Part shown: piece after piece, positions 29,505-36,321 of the stretch
How positions within the stretch are numbered: the stretch's first letter is position 1
Layout of the letters: each line of letters opens with the position of its first letter
From: Candidatus Staskawiczbacteria bacterium
GTDB lineage: Bacteria; Patescibacteriota; Minisyncoccia; Minisyncoccales; Staskawiczbacteraceae
DNA length: 36,321 bases
Direction of reading: 5' to 3'
Assembly: GCA_903923535.1 (NCBI GenBank)
Contig: CAIXXY010000008.1
Location: forward strand, 1-36,321
Translations under genes and position numbers: made by a program
Notes under the pieces: generated by a model
The model's database searches: none
What the model was told of the DNA's origin: nothing
Seen by the model: the letters and a program-made list of their open reading frames with translations, nothing else

Positions 29505-31229
29505 TTATAAGTTTATTGGCAATGTAAAATAAAATGTTGTCCCCTGCCCTTCAATCGATTCTGCTCCCACCACGCCTCCATGCGATTCAACAATACTTTT
29601 GATTATAGCCAAGCCCAAGCCAGTTCCCTCTTTCTCTACAAAAGCGCTTTTAACCTGGAAAAATTTATTAAAAAGCTTGTCTATCTGATCTTCAGCTATG
29701 CCTATGCCGCTGTCTGTGACTGCAATTACCAAAGAGTCAGGGATATCTGCAATATCTTTTTTAATAAACCAATTTATTCCAGAATTTTTTGCCTCTTCTT
29801 TTAAGCTCTCCCCATTTTTATGCAACAGAGCCTGAATTGCCACACTGCCGTTTTCTTTGGTAAACTTTATAGCGTTAGAGATAAGATTATTCAGCACCTG
29901 AGAAATTGTGTTAGGATCAAATTCAACTTTATCGGGTATATCTTTGCCAAGCTGGCTTGTTAATTTTACTTTAGCATCTTTTGAAGCTATATCAAAAAAT
30001 AAAACACGGCTTTCAATTGTTTTTTTGATATCATATTCCTGCTTTTTAAGCTCGAATTTTCCTGCTTCAATTTTAGCTACATTTAACAGATTGTTGACAA
30101 GCTCCAACATTTCAGAAGAACTGCTATATACCATTTGAAAACATTCTTCCCGCTTTGCTTTTGCAACTTCTGAACTCCTCATTAATGCTATCATTTTTTT
30201 AATCGAATCCAACGGAGAACGAAGCTCGTGCACTATCATAGAAGTAAAATCCTCCTTAATTTTTTCAACTTCTTTTTCATGGGTTATATCGCGGAAAACG
30301 ACAACACATCCCAATGCTTTCCAATTATCTTTGACAGGAGAAACTATAATCTGGAAAAAACCGCTTGGCAGCGAAATCTCTTCAGAAAGAAAAACTTTTT
30401 CCAGCCTTACGCTTTCTTCAATTTTATCTTTTAAATCAAACTTTTCATTAAGGCCTGATGCAAAATCTGATATAGAAAAATCGCTTTTATTTTCAAGGCC
30501 CACGGCTTTTTTGGCTGCCGGGTTTACCACAAGAATCCTATTATCCATATCTGTCATAACTACGCCGTCTGTCATGCTTGCCACCATGGCATTTAATTTG
30601 CTTTTTTCAGATTCAACAACTTCCTGCAGTTTAGTAACTGCTTGGGCTACCTGCTGAGCTGTTCCGTTTACAGTGGCTATTTGTTTTTCTTTATAAAAAC
30701 CGACTCTTGTATCAGCTATATTTAACAGGCCGACAACTTTTGAAGATATTATTAAAGGAATATTAAAAAACGATCCTAAAGGCTCATAAGATTCTTCCCC
30801 TAAAACAGTGCCCCATAAAGTTTCTTCTATTTTCGAATTTCTCAAATCAGTTTTTGAAAGAGTTGAGATAAAATCCAGCATTTTTTCTTTAACCTCATTA
30901 ATAAATTTTTGAGAAACGGGTTTCTCAATATAAGACCTGAAAATTATTTTTTCCGGCAAAAACATCATATAGGACACCGCATTATAATCAACAATATCGG
31001 GCAGAGATTTTTTGATTATTTCTATGACATTCTGCACGCCAAGCGAATAGCCCATTTTATCGCTGAGTTCATTTAAAATCGAAATCTCATACATTTTGTG
31101 CTTGACTTCTTCTTCCCTCTTAGCCAAATCGCTCTCAAGCTTTTTATTTTTCTGAAAAACAGAAAACTCAGCAATGGCAACAATGACAAAGATTATACCT
31201 ATGATTGCAATTAAAATTTCTACTATCAT
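29505..31229 (-). CDS. Hybrid-free sensor histidine kinase (GAF-PAS-HisKA-HATPase)
   Basis: 574 aa. One membrane helix (2-22), coiled coil (~27-55), GAF-like sensor (~60-200), PAS domain (~210-320, MTDGVVMTDMDNRILVVNPAAKKAVG), HisKA with phospho-His334 (MIVHELRSPLD), and HATPase with N-box NLISNAIKFT, G1 DSGIGI and G2 GTGLGLAI. All catalytic boxes are intact. The signal is unknown; with one helix and no extracellular domain it probably reads a cytoplasmic cue. It feeds the receiver-only response regulator downstream. Confidence 0.94.
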   Translation of the reverse strand: MIVEILIAIIGIIFVIVAIAEFSVFQKNKKLESDLAKREEEVKHKMYEISILNELSDKMGYSLGVQNVIEIIKKSLPDIVDYNAVSYMMFLPEKIIFRSYIEKPVSQKFINEVKEKMLDFISTLSKTDLRNSKIEETLWGTVLGEESYEPLGSFFNIPLIISSKVVGLLNIADTRVGFYKEKQIATVNGTAQQVAQAVTKLQEVVESEKSKLNAMVASMTDGVVMTDMDNRILVVNPAAKKAVGLENKSDFSISDFASGLNEKFDLKDKIEESVRLEKVFLSEEISLPSGFFQIIVSPVKDNWKALGCVVVFRDITHEKEVEKIKEDFTSMIVHELRSPLDSIKKMIALMRSSEVAKAKREECFQMVYSSSSEMLELVNNLLNVAKIEAGKFELKKQEYDIKKTIESRVLFFDIASKDAKVKLTSQLGKDIPDKVEFDPNTISQVLNNLISNAIKFTKENGSVAIQALLHKNGESLKEEAKNSGINWFIKKDIADIPDSLVIAVTDSGIGIAEDQIDKLFNKFFQVKSAFVEKEGTGLGLAIIKSIVESHGGVVGAESIEGQGTTFYFTLPINL

Positions 31230-31245
31230 ATAATTATCTTATTTT

Positions 31246-31316
31246 ACCCCCACACCATAAAATTTACAATTTTAATTATGGGTATAACTTTTTCTTCAAA
31301 TTTTTGGTGTGGGGGT
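31246..31316. repeat. Inverted-repeat element, second copy
   Basis: Arms ACCCCCACACC (31246-31256) and GGTGTGGGGGT (31306-31316) around 49 bp, directly upstream of the kinase ATG. Same arms and spacing as the element inside clp (2676-2745); the middle sequences differ. Confidence 0.75.
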
Positions 31317-31325
31317 GAACCACAA

Positions 31326-31362
31326 AATAAAAGCCCGAGCTAATAAGCTCGGGCTTTTATTG
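31326..31362. terminator. Bidirectional terminator
   Basis: AATAAAAGCCCGAGCT/AGCTCGGGCTTTTATT palindrome with A- and T-rich flanks, between the histidine kinase and coiled-coil genes. Confidence 0.8.
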
Positions 31363-31367
31363 TCGCA

Positions 31368-31387
31368 CCTGCCTGCCGGCAGGTAGG
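31368..31387. repeat. CCTGCCTGCCGGCAGGTAGG palindrome
   Basis: A 20-bp imperfect palindrome centred on GCCGGC. A GC-rich block in AT-rich DNA; I recall similar palindromes repeated in CPR genomes. Only one copy is seen in this window. Confidence 0.45.
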
Positions 31388-31455
31388 CAATAAATTATCT
31401 CTTGCCTTCTTTGTGAGAAGTAATATTCCCAAGAGGCAATAAAAATTATTGCAAT

Positions 31456-31701
31456 TTACGTTGCTAATATTTCTCGCAATTCTTTTACTTCCGCTTCCAA
31501 TTTTTCAATTCTTTTCTGATGACTAGCCAAAACCCTATCCTCCAATCCATCAAAACGTCTGTTCATTTCAGCTTTTGTTACTATAGCATCAAAGCGTTTA
31601 TTAACCTGCTCAAAACGCTTATTCATATCTTCTTTTGCTTCAGTAAAACCATTCTGAACCATCGATGCCAAATCATCAATTGATATATTTTTCTTTGCCA
31701 T
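31456..31701 (-). CDS. Short coiled-coil protein
   Basis: 81 aa, almost entirely charged helix (FEQVNKRFDAIVTKAEMNRRFDGLEDRV, KRIEKLEAEVKELREIL), with regular hydrophobic positions consistent with a coiled coil. The N-terminal SIDDLASMVQNGFTEAKEDMNKRF resembles a family found repeatedly in CPR. Probably oligomeric; function unknown. Confidence 0.6.
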   Translation of the reverse strand: MAKKNISIDDLASMVQNGFTEAKEDMNKRFEQVNKRFDAIVTKAEMNRRFDGLEDRVLASHQKRIEKLEAEVKELREILAT

Positions 31702-31782
31702 ATACTTTTATTATATTCCCAAAAAAATCTGTGTCAAATCTCACAAAACCTCCAACCCTTCGACTTCGCTCAGGTTAAACCA

Positions 31783-31808
31783 AAAAAGAGCTTTTGGGGC
31801 TCTTTTTA
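31783..31808 (-). terminator. Terminator of the large hypothetical gene
   Basis: GAGC/GCTC stem with A/T-rich extension and T6 on the minus strand, overlapping the stop of the gene ending at 31806. Confidence 0.7.
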
Positions 31809-33359
31809 TTTTTCCCCTACAAATTCTTTGTATAACTTTGGGCTAACTTTCTTAATAAAATCTGCACGTCTTTGTCCTTCCTTTATTTCTTCTTGCCAAT
31901 TATCGGCAGAAAGTTTGCCAGGGGTGAAAAGATATGCAGGATTTTCTGATATTTCTGGAGCAACTTGTGTTTTGTCCAGTACAACTCTTTTACCTAACCA
32001 CGCATCAATTGCCGTTTGGCTGAATCCATATGCTTTTCCCTTCAATTCGTCATCTCCGCTTTCCAAGGCTCTTGCCAAAAATTCTACAGATTTCTGGTCT
32101 CTTCCTATAAGAAAAGAAATGAATTCTTGGTTATATGGGGCTAACGTGCCATCTGGTTTTTTATATTCGTAGGTAAACTCTGGTTTTTCACGGCGGATAA
32201 AAGCCATACCAGATTTTTCTATCATTCGCGATGATTCTTCAGCTAACTCTTTCGGAACAGACTGCTCTATTTCTTCATCATTCCAAACCTTAACATCAAT
32301 TGAGATTAAAGAAGCTGGCTTTAAGCCTGCCTTCACTAGCAAAATATTTATTTTATCATCTAAAGGAAATACCGAGTCCTCTACTTCTTTTACAAACTCG
32401 GGACTTATCTCTTTTTCAATTTGTTGTTCCTGTTGGGATGTTTCTGTACGTCTTCCTACATATCTATCTAATGTTCTTTTTTGGCTTTCAATAAAGTCAT
32501 CGAGCTCTTGTTCGCTTTTAGCTGGTCGTGATTGAAGTATATTTCCATCAACCCAAAATATTCTATTATCCTTCCTGATAAAGTTATCCAAAGATGAATC
32601 ATCCTCTCCTACGTCAAAACCGAAGATTAAACCACTTTCTCTAGCTCTCGCAAGCCAGTCTTCAACCTCTTGTTGTGTTAAATTTTTAGGTCGTTCTCCG
32701 TCCTTGATAAATTCCATGGCATAAGCAGTTTCTTTATCATTTATTTCCTTAGCTTCTACCTTTGGAGTTAGAAAATTAACGTGTTGTATAAAATCATCAA
32801 GATTTTCCCTGTTGTCACCCCTCATCATCCTTGCGATTCTTCCATCAGAATACTCAATTGCCGAAAATTGATTCATAACTGAACCAGACTCTGGGAAGAG
32901 AATTACTCCAATATGGCTTTCGGAAAAATGTTTTGATGCTTTAACAAATTCATCATCAATCTTGCTTTCGTCTAATGCTAAAAATATAGGTTTTCCTTCT
33001 TTTAGAGATTGAACTGCGATTCTTCGTTCAGAAGACATTTCTCTTTTTGGGTCACAAAGTTGTAAGGGCAGTCCTTCAAATAACCTAGAAAAAGAAATGT
33101 TCATTTTATCTTGACTGCTAAGAACCCCTGCATCAATATCTTTTTGCGTTACTCTACGGTCAGATTCCCGCAAAATATTAAAATTTCCATCAGCTGAACG
33201 AAAAGACAGGTCATTTGAATATTCAATTTCTGGCTTCTCTACTCCGTCACCTTTTATATTTTGTGCCATTTCACGCAGTCGTCTTGAAACCTCAGCTTGC
33301 TCTGGAGTTTCTTCGCTTAAATTTTCTCCATTATTTTTTAAATCGTCTGGATTATCCAT
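31806..33359 (-). CDS. Large hypothetical protein, leaderless start
   Basis: 517 aa from ATG 33357-33359. The frame opens 18 codons earlier at a TTG that lies upstream of the promoter, so the ATG is preferred. No membrane segment or signal peptide. The protein is acidic and soluble, with a Pro/Glu-rich linker (~300-330). SLDNFIRKDNRIFWVDGNIL has the spacing of a kinase catalytic loop plus DFG-like Asp (aminoglycoside phosphotransferase style), but the rest does not clearly fit; I treat it as unassigned. It has its own promoter and terminator. Confidence 0.6.
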   Translation of the reverse strand: MDNPDDLKNNGENLSEETPEQAEVSRRLREMAQNIKGDGVEKPEIEYSNDLSFRSADGNFNILRESDRRVTQKDIDAGVLSSQDKMNISFSRLFEGLPLQLCDPKREMSSERRIAVQSLKEGKPIFLALDESKIDDEFVKASKHFSESHIGVILFPESGSVMNQFSAIEYSDGRIARMMRGDNRENLDDFIQHVNFLTPKVEAKEINDKETAYAMEFIKDGERPKNLTQQEVEDWLARARESGLIFGFDVGEDDSSLDNFIRKDNRIFWVDGNILQSRPAKSEQELDDFIESQKRTLDRYVGRRTETSQQEQQIEKEISPEFVKEVEDSVFPLDDKINILLVKAGLKPASLISIDVKVWNDEEIEQSVPKELAEESSRMIEKSGMAFIRREKPEFTYEYKKPDGTLAPYNQEFISFLIGRDQKSVEFLARALESGDDELKGKAYGFSQTAIDAWLGKRVVLDKTQVAPEISENPAYLFTPGKLSADNWQEEIKEGQRRADFIKKVSPKLYKEFVGEK

Positions 33360-33368
33360 ATTTTTTAG

Positions 33369-33400
33369 TTTATCTAATCTTATCAAAATTCCCCAGAAAA
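33369..33400 (-). promoter_or_regulatory. Extended -10 promoter, TTGGAT-17-TAAGAT
   Basis: On the minus strand -35 TTGGAT, spacer 17 ending in TGA, -10 TAAGAT. The expected RNA start falls within a few bases of the ATG at 33359, so the messenger would be nearly leaderless. Hexamer positions are approximate. Confidence 0.5.
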
Positions 33401-33418
33401 TCCAATCCCTCAACCCAA

Positions 33419-33440
33419 CAAAAAAAAGGCATTTCGCCTC
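33419..33440 (-). terminator. Weak terminator, possible end of rpmG transcript
   Basis: AGGC-GAAAT-GCCT stem followed by seven T on the minus strand, 65 bp after the rpmG stop. Confidence 0.45.
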
Positions 33441-33504
33441 CTTTTCCTTGTTCGCACTGATTTTATTACTAACTACAACACAAACGTTGTTATTCGTCTA
33501 TTGC

Positions 33505-33666
33505 CTACTTGCGACCTTCTTTATGCAGAGTGTGTTTTTTACAAGTTGAACAAAACTTTTTCAATTCAAGCTTTTTCTCAGCATTTGCTTTTGATTTTTT
33601 TGTAAAATAATTTGTTTTTTTACAAACACTGCATTGTATTTTTGTGAATGGTTTTTTTGATGCCAT
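33505..33666 (-). CDS. rpmG: 50S ribosomal protein L33
   Basis: A 53-aa protein in the minus strand starting ATG 33664-33666. It begins MASKKPFTKIQCSVCKKTNY and ends CSTCKKHTLHKEGRK, with two CxxC pairs that bind zinc and the Lys-rich body of L33. It lies about 35 bp downstream of tRNA-Thr. The assignment is based on length and the Cys pattern. Confidence 0.9.
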   Translation of the reverse strand: MASKKPFTKIQCSVCKKTNYFTKKSKANAEKKLELKKFCSTCKKHTLHKEGRK

Positions 33667-33700
33667 AACTTTAAAAATTTTATTTATTAATAATAATGTG

Positions 33701-33772
33701 AGCCGAAGGAGAGAATCGGACTCTCGGCCTTCGTCTTACCAAGACGACGTTCTACCACTGAACTACTCCGGC
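33701..33772 (-). tRNA. tRNA-Thr(GGT)
   Basis: 72 nt: acceptor GCCGGAG/CTTCGGC (one G-U), D-stem GTTC/GAAC, anticodon arm TCGTC-TTGGTAA-GACGA with anticodon GGT, T-arm GAGAG-TCCGATT-CTCTC. CCA is not encoded. The discriminator is T, which is less usual. Confidence 0.9.
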
Positions 33773-33776
33773 AAAA

Positions 33777-34377
33777 CTAAGTATATAAATTTTCGATATC
33801 GCTTAAAATTTGTTCTTTTAATTTTTTGTTAGTAAAAATAATCGTTAAAACTCCGCATTCACTTTTCCTTTTATAAGTCCCTTTGCCTTGCGGAGGGATT
33901 ATAGTTATTTTACCAAGTTGTTTTCGTTTGATATTTAAATGTTTTTTCCAAAAACTTACTGCCACAGATTCTATAGCATCGTTAAACAAAATTAATCCAT
34001 ATTTTATTTTTTTTTTCTTTCACATAATAGATTTCTCTCAAAAATTCTCTAAATTTTTTTAATAAAAATGGATCTGTATTTCCTAATCGAACTGATGTAT
34101 TATTTGGACTTTTATCTCCCTCTCCCCAATATATACCTAATCCAAGATTTTTAAGTTCAATATCTTTTCTATTAAGTTTACCTCTTATTTTAAATGGGTC
34201 TCCATCCGGATTTCTTTTTACATAAGTAGCGTCGCTCCAAGACCTTCTCAATATTTTATACTTACTCATCCGATATCTGACCAAAGAATAAGATAAATTT
34301 TCTTTTTCTGATATATCTTTTATTGATAAACCGCTGTTATATAAACTTTCGAGTCTTTTTTTGGTTAAATTTTTCAT
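33777..34377 (-). pseudogene. LAGLIDADG-like homing protein, frameshifted at an A10 run
   Basis: Two overlapping frames encode the halves of one protein. The first (34377 to 33982) has a helix-turn-helix start (LYNSGLSIKDISEKENLSYS) and GLGIYWGEGDKS, close to the LAGLIDADG motif. It ends shortly after a run of ten A (minus strand, ~34007-34016) with NKIWINFV-stop. The second frame carries on as IKYGLILFNDAIESVAVSFWKK and GKGTYKRKSECGVLTIIF (to 33777), matching how the family continues. Nine A would restore the frame. Whether this is a mutation, an error or slippage cannot be told. Confidence 0.65.
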
Positions 34378-34459
34378 AATAGCAATAGATTATTTTATTA
34401 TAAACTATTCCTATTATACATTCAACCTCTACCTATTCTGATAGTTGGTTTACTCAATG

Positions 34460-34542
34460 TGGGCGCGGCAGGACTTGCACCTGCGAAGGGTAGAACCCGA
34501 CAGATTTACAGTCTGTTGCCTTTGCTACTCAGCCACACGCCC
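34460..34542 (-). tRNA. tRNA-Tyr(GTA)
   Basis: 83 nt, type II with a long variable arm (CGGGTTCTACCCTTCG). Acceptor GGGCGTG/CGCGCCC (one G-U), anticodon loop CTGTAAA with anticodon GTA, T-arm GCAGG-TGCAAGT-CCTGC. Discriminator A. No CCA encoded. Confidence 0.92.
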
Positions 34543-34597
34543 TAATTTTGGTGTGGGGACACGCCCCCATTTATGATTTATACCACAAAAATTTTGA

Positions 34598-35320
34598 TTA
34601 TTCAATAACTTTGCCGTGTAATTTTTTCCATTCGTCAATTTTTTTATGGTCGCCGGATAAAAGCACCTTGGGCACAGGCCAAATTTCGGGCTTGCCCGAC
34701 TTAATTTTTCCTGTGAAAAATTTTGGCGGGCGAGTGTATTGAGCATATTCTAAAAATCCTCCTGTTTTTGATATCCGTTCTTTTAATAATTGTTCTTTTC
34801 CAATAACTCCGGGAACCAATCTTGAAATTGTTTCAATTGCCACCATAGCTGGCAATTCTCCGCCCATTAAATCATAGTCGCCAATTGAAATTTCCATGTC
34901 GGCAATTTTTTCTGCAACTCTTTGATCAACCCCCTCATATCTTCCGCAAATAAAAATTATTTGGTCTAATTTTGATAATTTATAAGCTAATTTTTGATTA
35001 AATTTTTCTCCACGTGGAGTAAAAAGTATCACTTTCGTTTTAGAATTTTTTGATTTGGATTTTTTTTGGGATTTGGATTTTGGATTTTGGGATTTAAGGG
35101 CGGCGACCGCTTTATATATTGGTCCAACTTGCAACACCATCCCTAAGCCGCCCCCGTACGGCCTGTCGTCAACAGTTTTGTGCGCGTCATTTGTCCACTT
35201 TCTCAAATTACGCAAATTTATTTTTATAAATTTCTTTTTTTGCGCACGCGCAATCAAGCTCTCATTTATATAAGAGCTAAACATTTCCGGAAATATAGTT
35301 ATAACATCAAATTTTAACAT
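34598..35320 (-). CDS. trmD: tRNA (guanine-N1-)-methyltransferase TrmD
   Basis: Methylates G37 in tRNAs with G36. 240 aa with DVITIFPEMFSSYINESLIARA, DDRPYGGGLGMVLQ, the SPOUT knot ICGRYEGVDQRV, ISIGDYDLMGGELPAMVAIETISRLVPGVIG, and YTRPPKFF. All family signatures are visible. An Asn/Ser/Lys-rich insertion at ~76-93 (NPKSKSQKKSKSKNSKTK) is encoded by AAATCC(C/A)AAA-type repeats found in intergenic DNA, in a surface loop where the family usually has few residues. Confidence 0.96.
   Translation of the reverse strand: MLKFDVITIFPEMFSSYINESLIARAQKKKFIKINLRNLRKWTNDAHKTVDDRPYGGGLGMVLQVGPIYKAVAALKSQNPKSKSQKKSKSKNSKTKVILFTPRGEKFNQKLAYKLSKLDQIIFICGRYEGVDQRVAEKIADMEISIGDYDLMGGELPAMVAIETISRLVPGVIGKEQLLKERISKTGGFLEYAQYTRPPKFFTGKIKSGKPEIWPVPKVLLSGDHKKIDEWKKLHGKVIE
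35040..35098. repeat. AAATCCCAAA-type low-complexity repeat inside trmD
   Basis: Several units of AAATCC(C/A)AAA on the minus strand within the trmD coding region. The same type of sequence (CTAAATCCCAAATGCCAAAC) occurs between genes at 26842-26867. It reads in frame as a Lys/Ser-rich loop. Confidence 0.6.
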
Positions 35321-35323
35321 TAT

Positions 35324-35352
35324 TTGACAAATGGTTATTAAAACAATATAAA
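35324..35352 (+). promoter_or_regulatory. Promoter TTGACA-17-TATAAA
   Basis: On the plus strand -35 TTGACA (35324-35329), -10 TATAAA (35347-35352). It drives the lipoprotein-like gene and is divergent from trmD. Confidence 0.75.
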
Positions 35353-35406
35353 TGATTTAGAAACTTCCCAATTGAATATGGATAAAAACAGCTAAGGAGA
35401 ATGGAA

Positions 35407-35673
35407 ATGATTAAAAGTCTGATTGTAGTAATTCTGCTTCTGGTGATTATTGCAGTCTGTGTCGGCTGTGGCGCTAAGAAAGCGCAAGAGCAAAAAACTC
35501 AAGAACCGAGCAAAGGCGAGAAAGCCTTTTGGTCGGGATTCGAGCCTGCATTCTGCATAACTCTTCACATCGGAGGATATGCGCTTGGTGTTATTGCCGG
35601 ACTAACAATCTTGGCAATAATATGTATAATAGCTTTAATCATTGGTGCATGGCTTCTCAGCATGCTTGGCTAG
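35407..35673 (+). CDS. Small lipoprotein-like membrane protein
   Basis: 88 aa. An AAGGAG site at 35393-35398 is two bases from the first ATG (35401) but eight from the second (35407), so the latter is preferred. N-terminal hydrophobic helix ends in AVCVGCGAKK, a plausible lipobox. A charged segment (QEQKTQEPSKGEKAF) is followed by one or two membrane helices to the end (~50-86). A lipid anchor and a second membrane segment together are unusual. Function unknown. It has its own promoter and terminator. Confidence 0.65.
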   Translation: MIKSLIVVILLLVIIAVCVGCGAKKAQEQKTQEPSKGEKAFWSGFEPAFCITLHIGGYALGVIAGLTILAIICIIALIIGAWLLSMLG

Positions 35674-35714
35674 TTGTAATGACTTAAGAAGCAGCTCTGC
35701 CTGTCTTCATTATG

Positions 35715-35741
35715 GCTCGGACAATGTTCGAGCTTTTTTTT
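35715..35741 (+). terminator. Terminator of the lipoprotein-like gene
   Basis: GCTCGGAC-AAT-GTTCGAGC stem (one G-U) followed by eight T on the plus strand. Confidence 0.85.
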
Positions 35742-35744
35742 AAC

Positions 35745-35776
35745 AAAAAAGCGTTGATTTATATTAACGCTTTTTT
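35745..35776. terminator. Bidirectional terminator of khpA
   Basis: AAAAAAGCGTT/AACGCTTTTTT stem, 10-nt loop, 16 bp past the khpA stop. The A- and T-runs allow function in both directions. Confidence 0.8.
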
Positions 35777-35791
35777 GATTCTATGTAAATG

Positions 35792-36109
35792 TTACAGAGA
35801 AATATTGTCTATGTCGTCTGAGGAGACTTCTTTTCTCTCAGCTCTTGGAGCACGTCCGCCTTCTGGTTCCTCAATCTTGAGGTTCACTCTGGCGTGGTTC
35901 TTCAATCCGACAATTCGGACTAAGTTCCTGATTGCCTTGGCTGTTGATCCTTCTCTTCCAATGATTTGGCCCATATCTTCTGGGTTTACTTTCAAAGAAA
36001 GCAATACTCCCATTTCGTCAACTTTTCTTTCAACTTTGACGTCTTTAGGATTATCAACTAATTCCTTGACAATGTACTCAAGAAATTCCTTGTCATTATC
36101 TTTTGCCAT
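35792..36109 (-). CDS. khpA: KH-domain RNA-binding protein KhpA
   Basis: 105 aa from ATG 36107-36109 (MAKDNDKEFLEY). The frame extends 14 codons upstream, but those codons come from a repeat palindrome. A single KH domain with PKDVKVERKVDEMGVLLSLKVNPEDMGQIIGREGSTAKAIRNLVRI; the GxxG loop reads GREG. It carries a longer acidic tail (PEGGRAPRAERKEVSSDDID) than the classic family. KhpA often lies next to trmD and rpsP and helps in RNA metabolism and cell-wall control. Confidence 0.92.
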   Translation of the reverse strand: MAKDNDKEFLEYIVKELVDNPKDVKVERKVDEMGVLLSLKVNPEDMGQIIGREGSTAKAIRNLVRIVGLKNHARVNLKIEEPEGGRAPRAERKEVSSDDIDNISL

Positions 36110-36118
36110 TGCTTTGTC

Positions 36119-36143
36119 CCGCCGTAGCTTTATGCGTAGGCGG
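36119..36143. repeat. REP-like palindrome at the khpA start
   Basis: CCGCC/GGCGG arms around GTAGC-TTTAT-GCGTA (imperfect). It lies 9 bp upstream of the chosen khpA ATG, within the extended frame, so it gives the messenger a hairpin there. Confidence 0.5.
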
Positions 36144-36179
36144 ATTTTCATTTAATCTTTATTCATTCTGCGACCTTTA

Positions 36180-36321
36180 ATTATTTTTAATTATACTCCT
36201 TTTAAAAAACCTGTCAAACATTTTGACTATTTTGGCGCGAAATTTCGCGCGCGCGAAATTTCGCGCCAAAATAGTCAAAATGTTTGACAGGTTTTTTAAA
36301 AGGAGTATAATTAAAAATAAT
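36180..36321. repeat. Perfect 142-bp palindrome at the window end
   Basis: Two 71-base arms are exact reverse complements with no spacer (centre between 36250 and 36251, core GCGCGCGC). It runs to the last base of the window, so the arms may extend further. Each arm contains TTGACA-16-TATAAT; the left copy points to khpA on the minus strand, the right copy outward. It may be an assembly fold-back or a genuine giant palindrome. Confidence 0.9.
36190..36217 (-). promoter_or_regulatory. Promoter of khpA, TTGACA-16-TATAAT
   Basis: Both hexamers are consensus on the minus strand, spacer 16 bp. It lies within the left palindrome arm. RNA would start near 36183, leaving a leader of ~75 nt. Confidence 0.7.

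Noticed and set aside
34549-34570. Third copy of the ACCCCCACACC element
   Set aside because: GGTGTGGGG is followed at once by ACACGCCCC without the long spacer or matching arm, so the likeness is partial and may be chance or a hairpin by tRNA-Tyr.
36180-36321. Hairpin telomere of a linear replicon
   Set aside because: Nothing else in the window suggests a linear chromosome or a telomere resolvase; an assembly fold-back is simpler.

Overview
The window looks like an AT-rich genome of the Candidate Phyla Radiation (Patescibacteria, most likely a Parcubacteria-type lineage). The basis is the gene content and style: a membrane-anchored two-domain Clp ATPase, rplJ-rplL behind an L10-type leader, a CPR-style MltG, CYTH, TrmD and KhpA, many very short membrane proteins, tRNAs mostly without encoded CCA, and many small palindromic intergenic repeats. 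This is inferred from the sequence alone.

Layout. 1-7.1 kb is core: a structured leader or ncRNA at the left end, a Clp/small-membrane-protein operon, an interrupted tRNA that contains a complete tRNA-Val, rplL-rplJ and mltG. About 7.1-26.7 kb is an accessory island. It holds a winged-helix-like protein, a PIN-like/zinc-ribbon gene pair, a self-contained ~345-nt structured RNA, a phage-type module (ParB-methyltransferase, small and large terminase), a secreted TIG/Cys-rich/trypsin-like protease with an SppA peptidase, a nuclease pair, exonuclease VII, a RecB/Cas4-like nuclease, a DUF3644 HEPN protein, a large Type IIG restriction-modification enzyme and a serine integrase. A 15-bp GC-rich near-identical direct repeat (7502-7516 and 26722-26736) brackets nearly all of it and may be attL/attR beside tRNA-Trp. 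26.7-36.3 kb is again mostly core: tRNA-Trp, CYTH, a GC-rich foreign-looking sugar isomerase, a two-component pair, a coiled-coil protein, a large hypothetical, rpmG, tRNA-Thr, a frameshifted LAGLIDADG-like gene, tRNA-Tyr, trmD, a small lipoprotein-like gene and khpA. The window ends inside a perfect 142-bp palindrome.

How the genes fit together. The Type IIG enzyme, HEPN protein, RecB/Cas4-like nuclease and ExoVII genes lie on one strand with gaps under 35 bp, which suggests one defence or DNA-processing transcription unit. The terminase module has no portal or capsid genes, so it is a phage remnant or a satellite-like element. Several repeat families sit in the intergenic regions and appear to have invaded genes as well (clp, trmD, the tRNA anticodon loop, the L10 leader and the khpA start).

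Most novel candidates: the tRNA-within-a-tRNA locus; the tandem-pseudoknot RNA upstream of the terminase module; the structured leader at 18.59-18.78 kb; the multi-nuclease operon; and a shared AAGGTGAAGAGT element overlapping the -35 box of three promoters.
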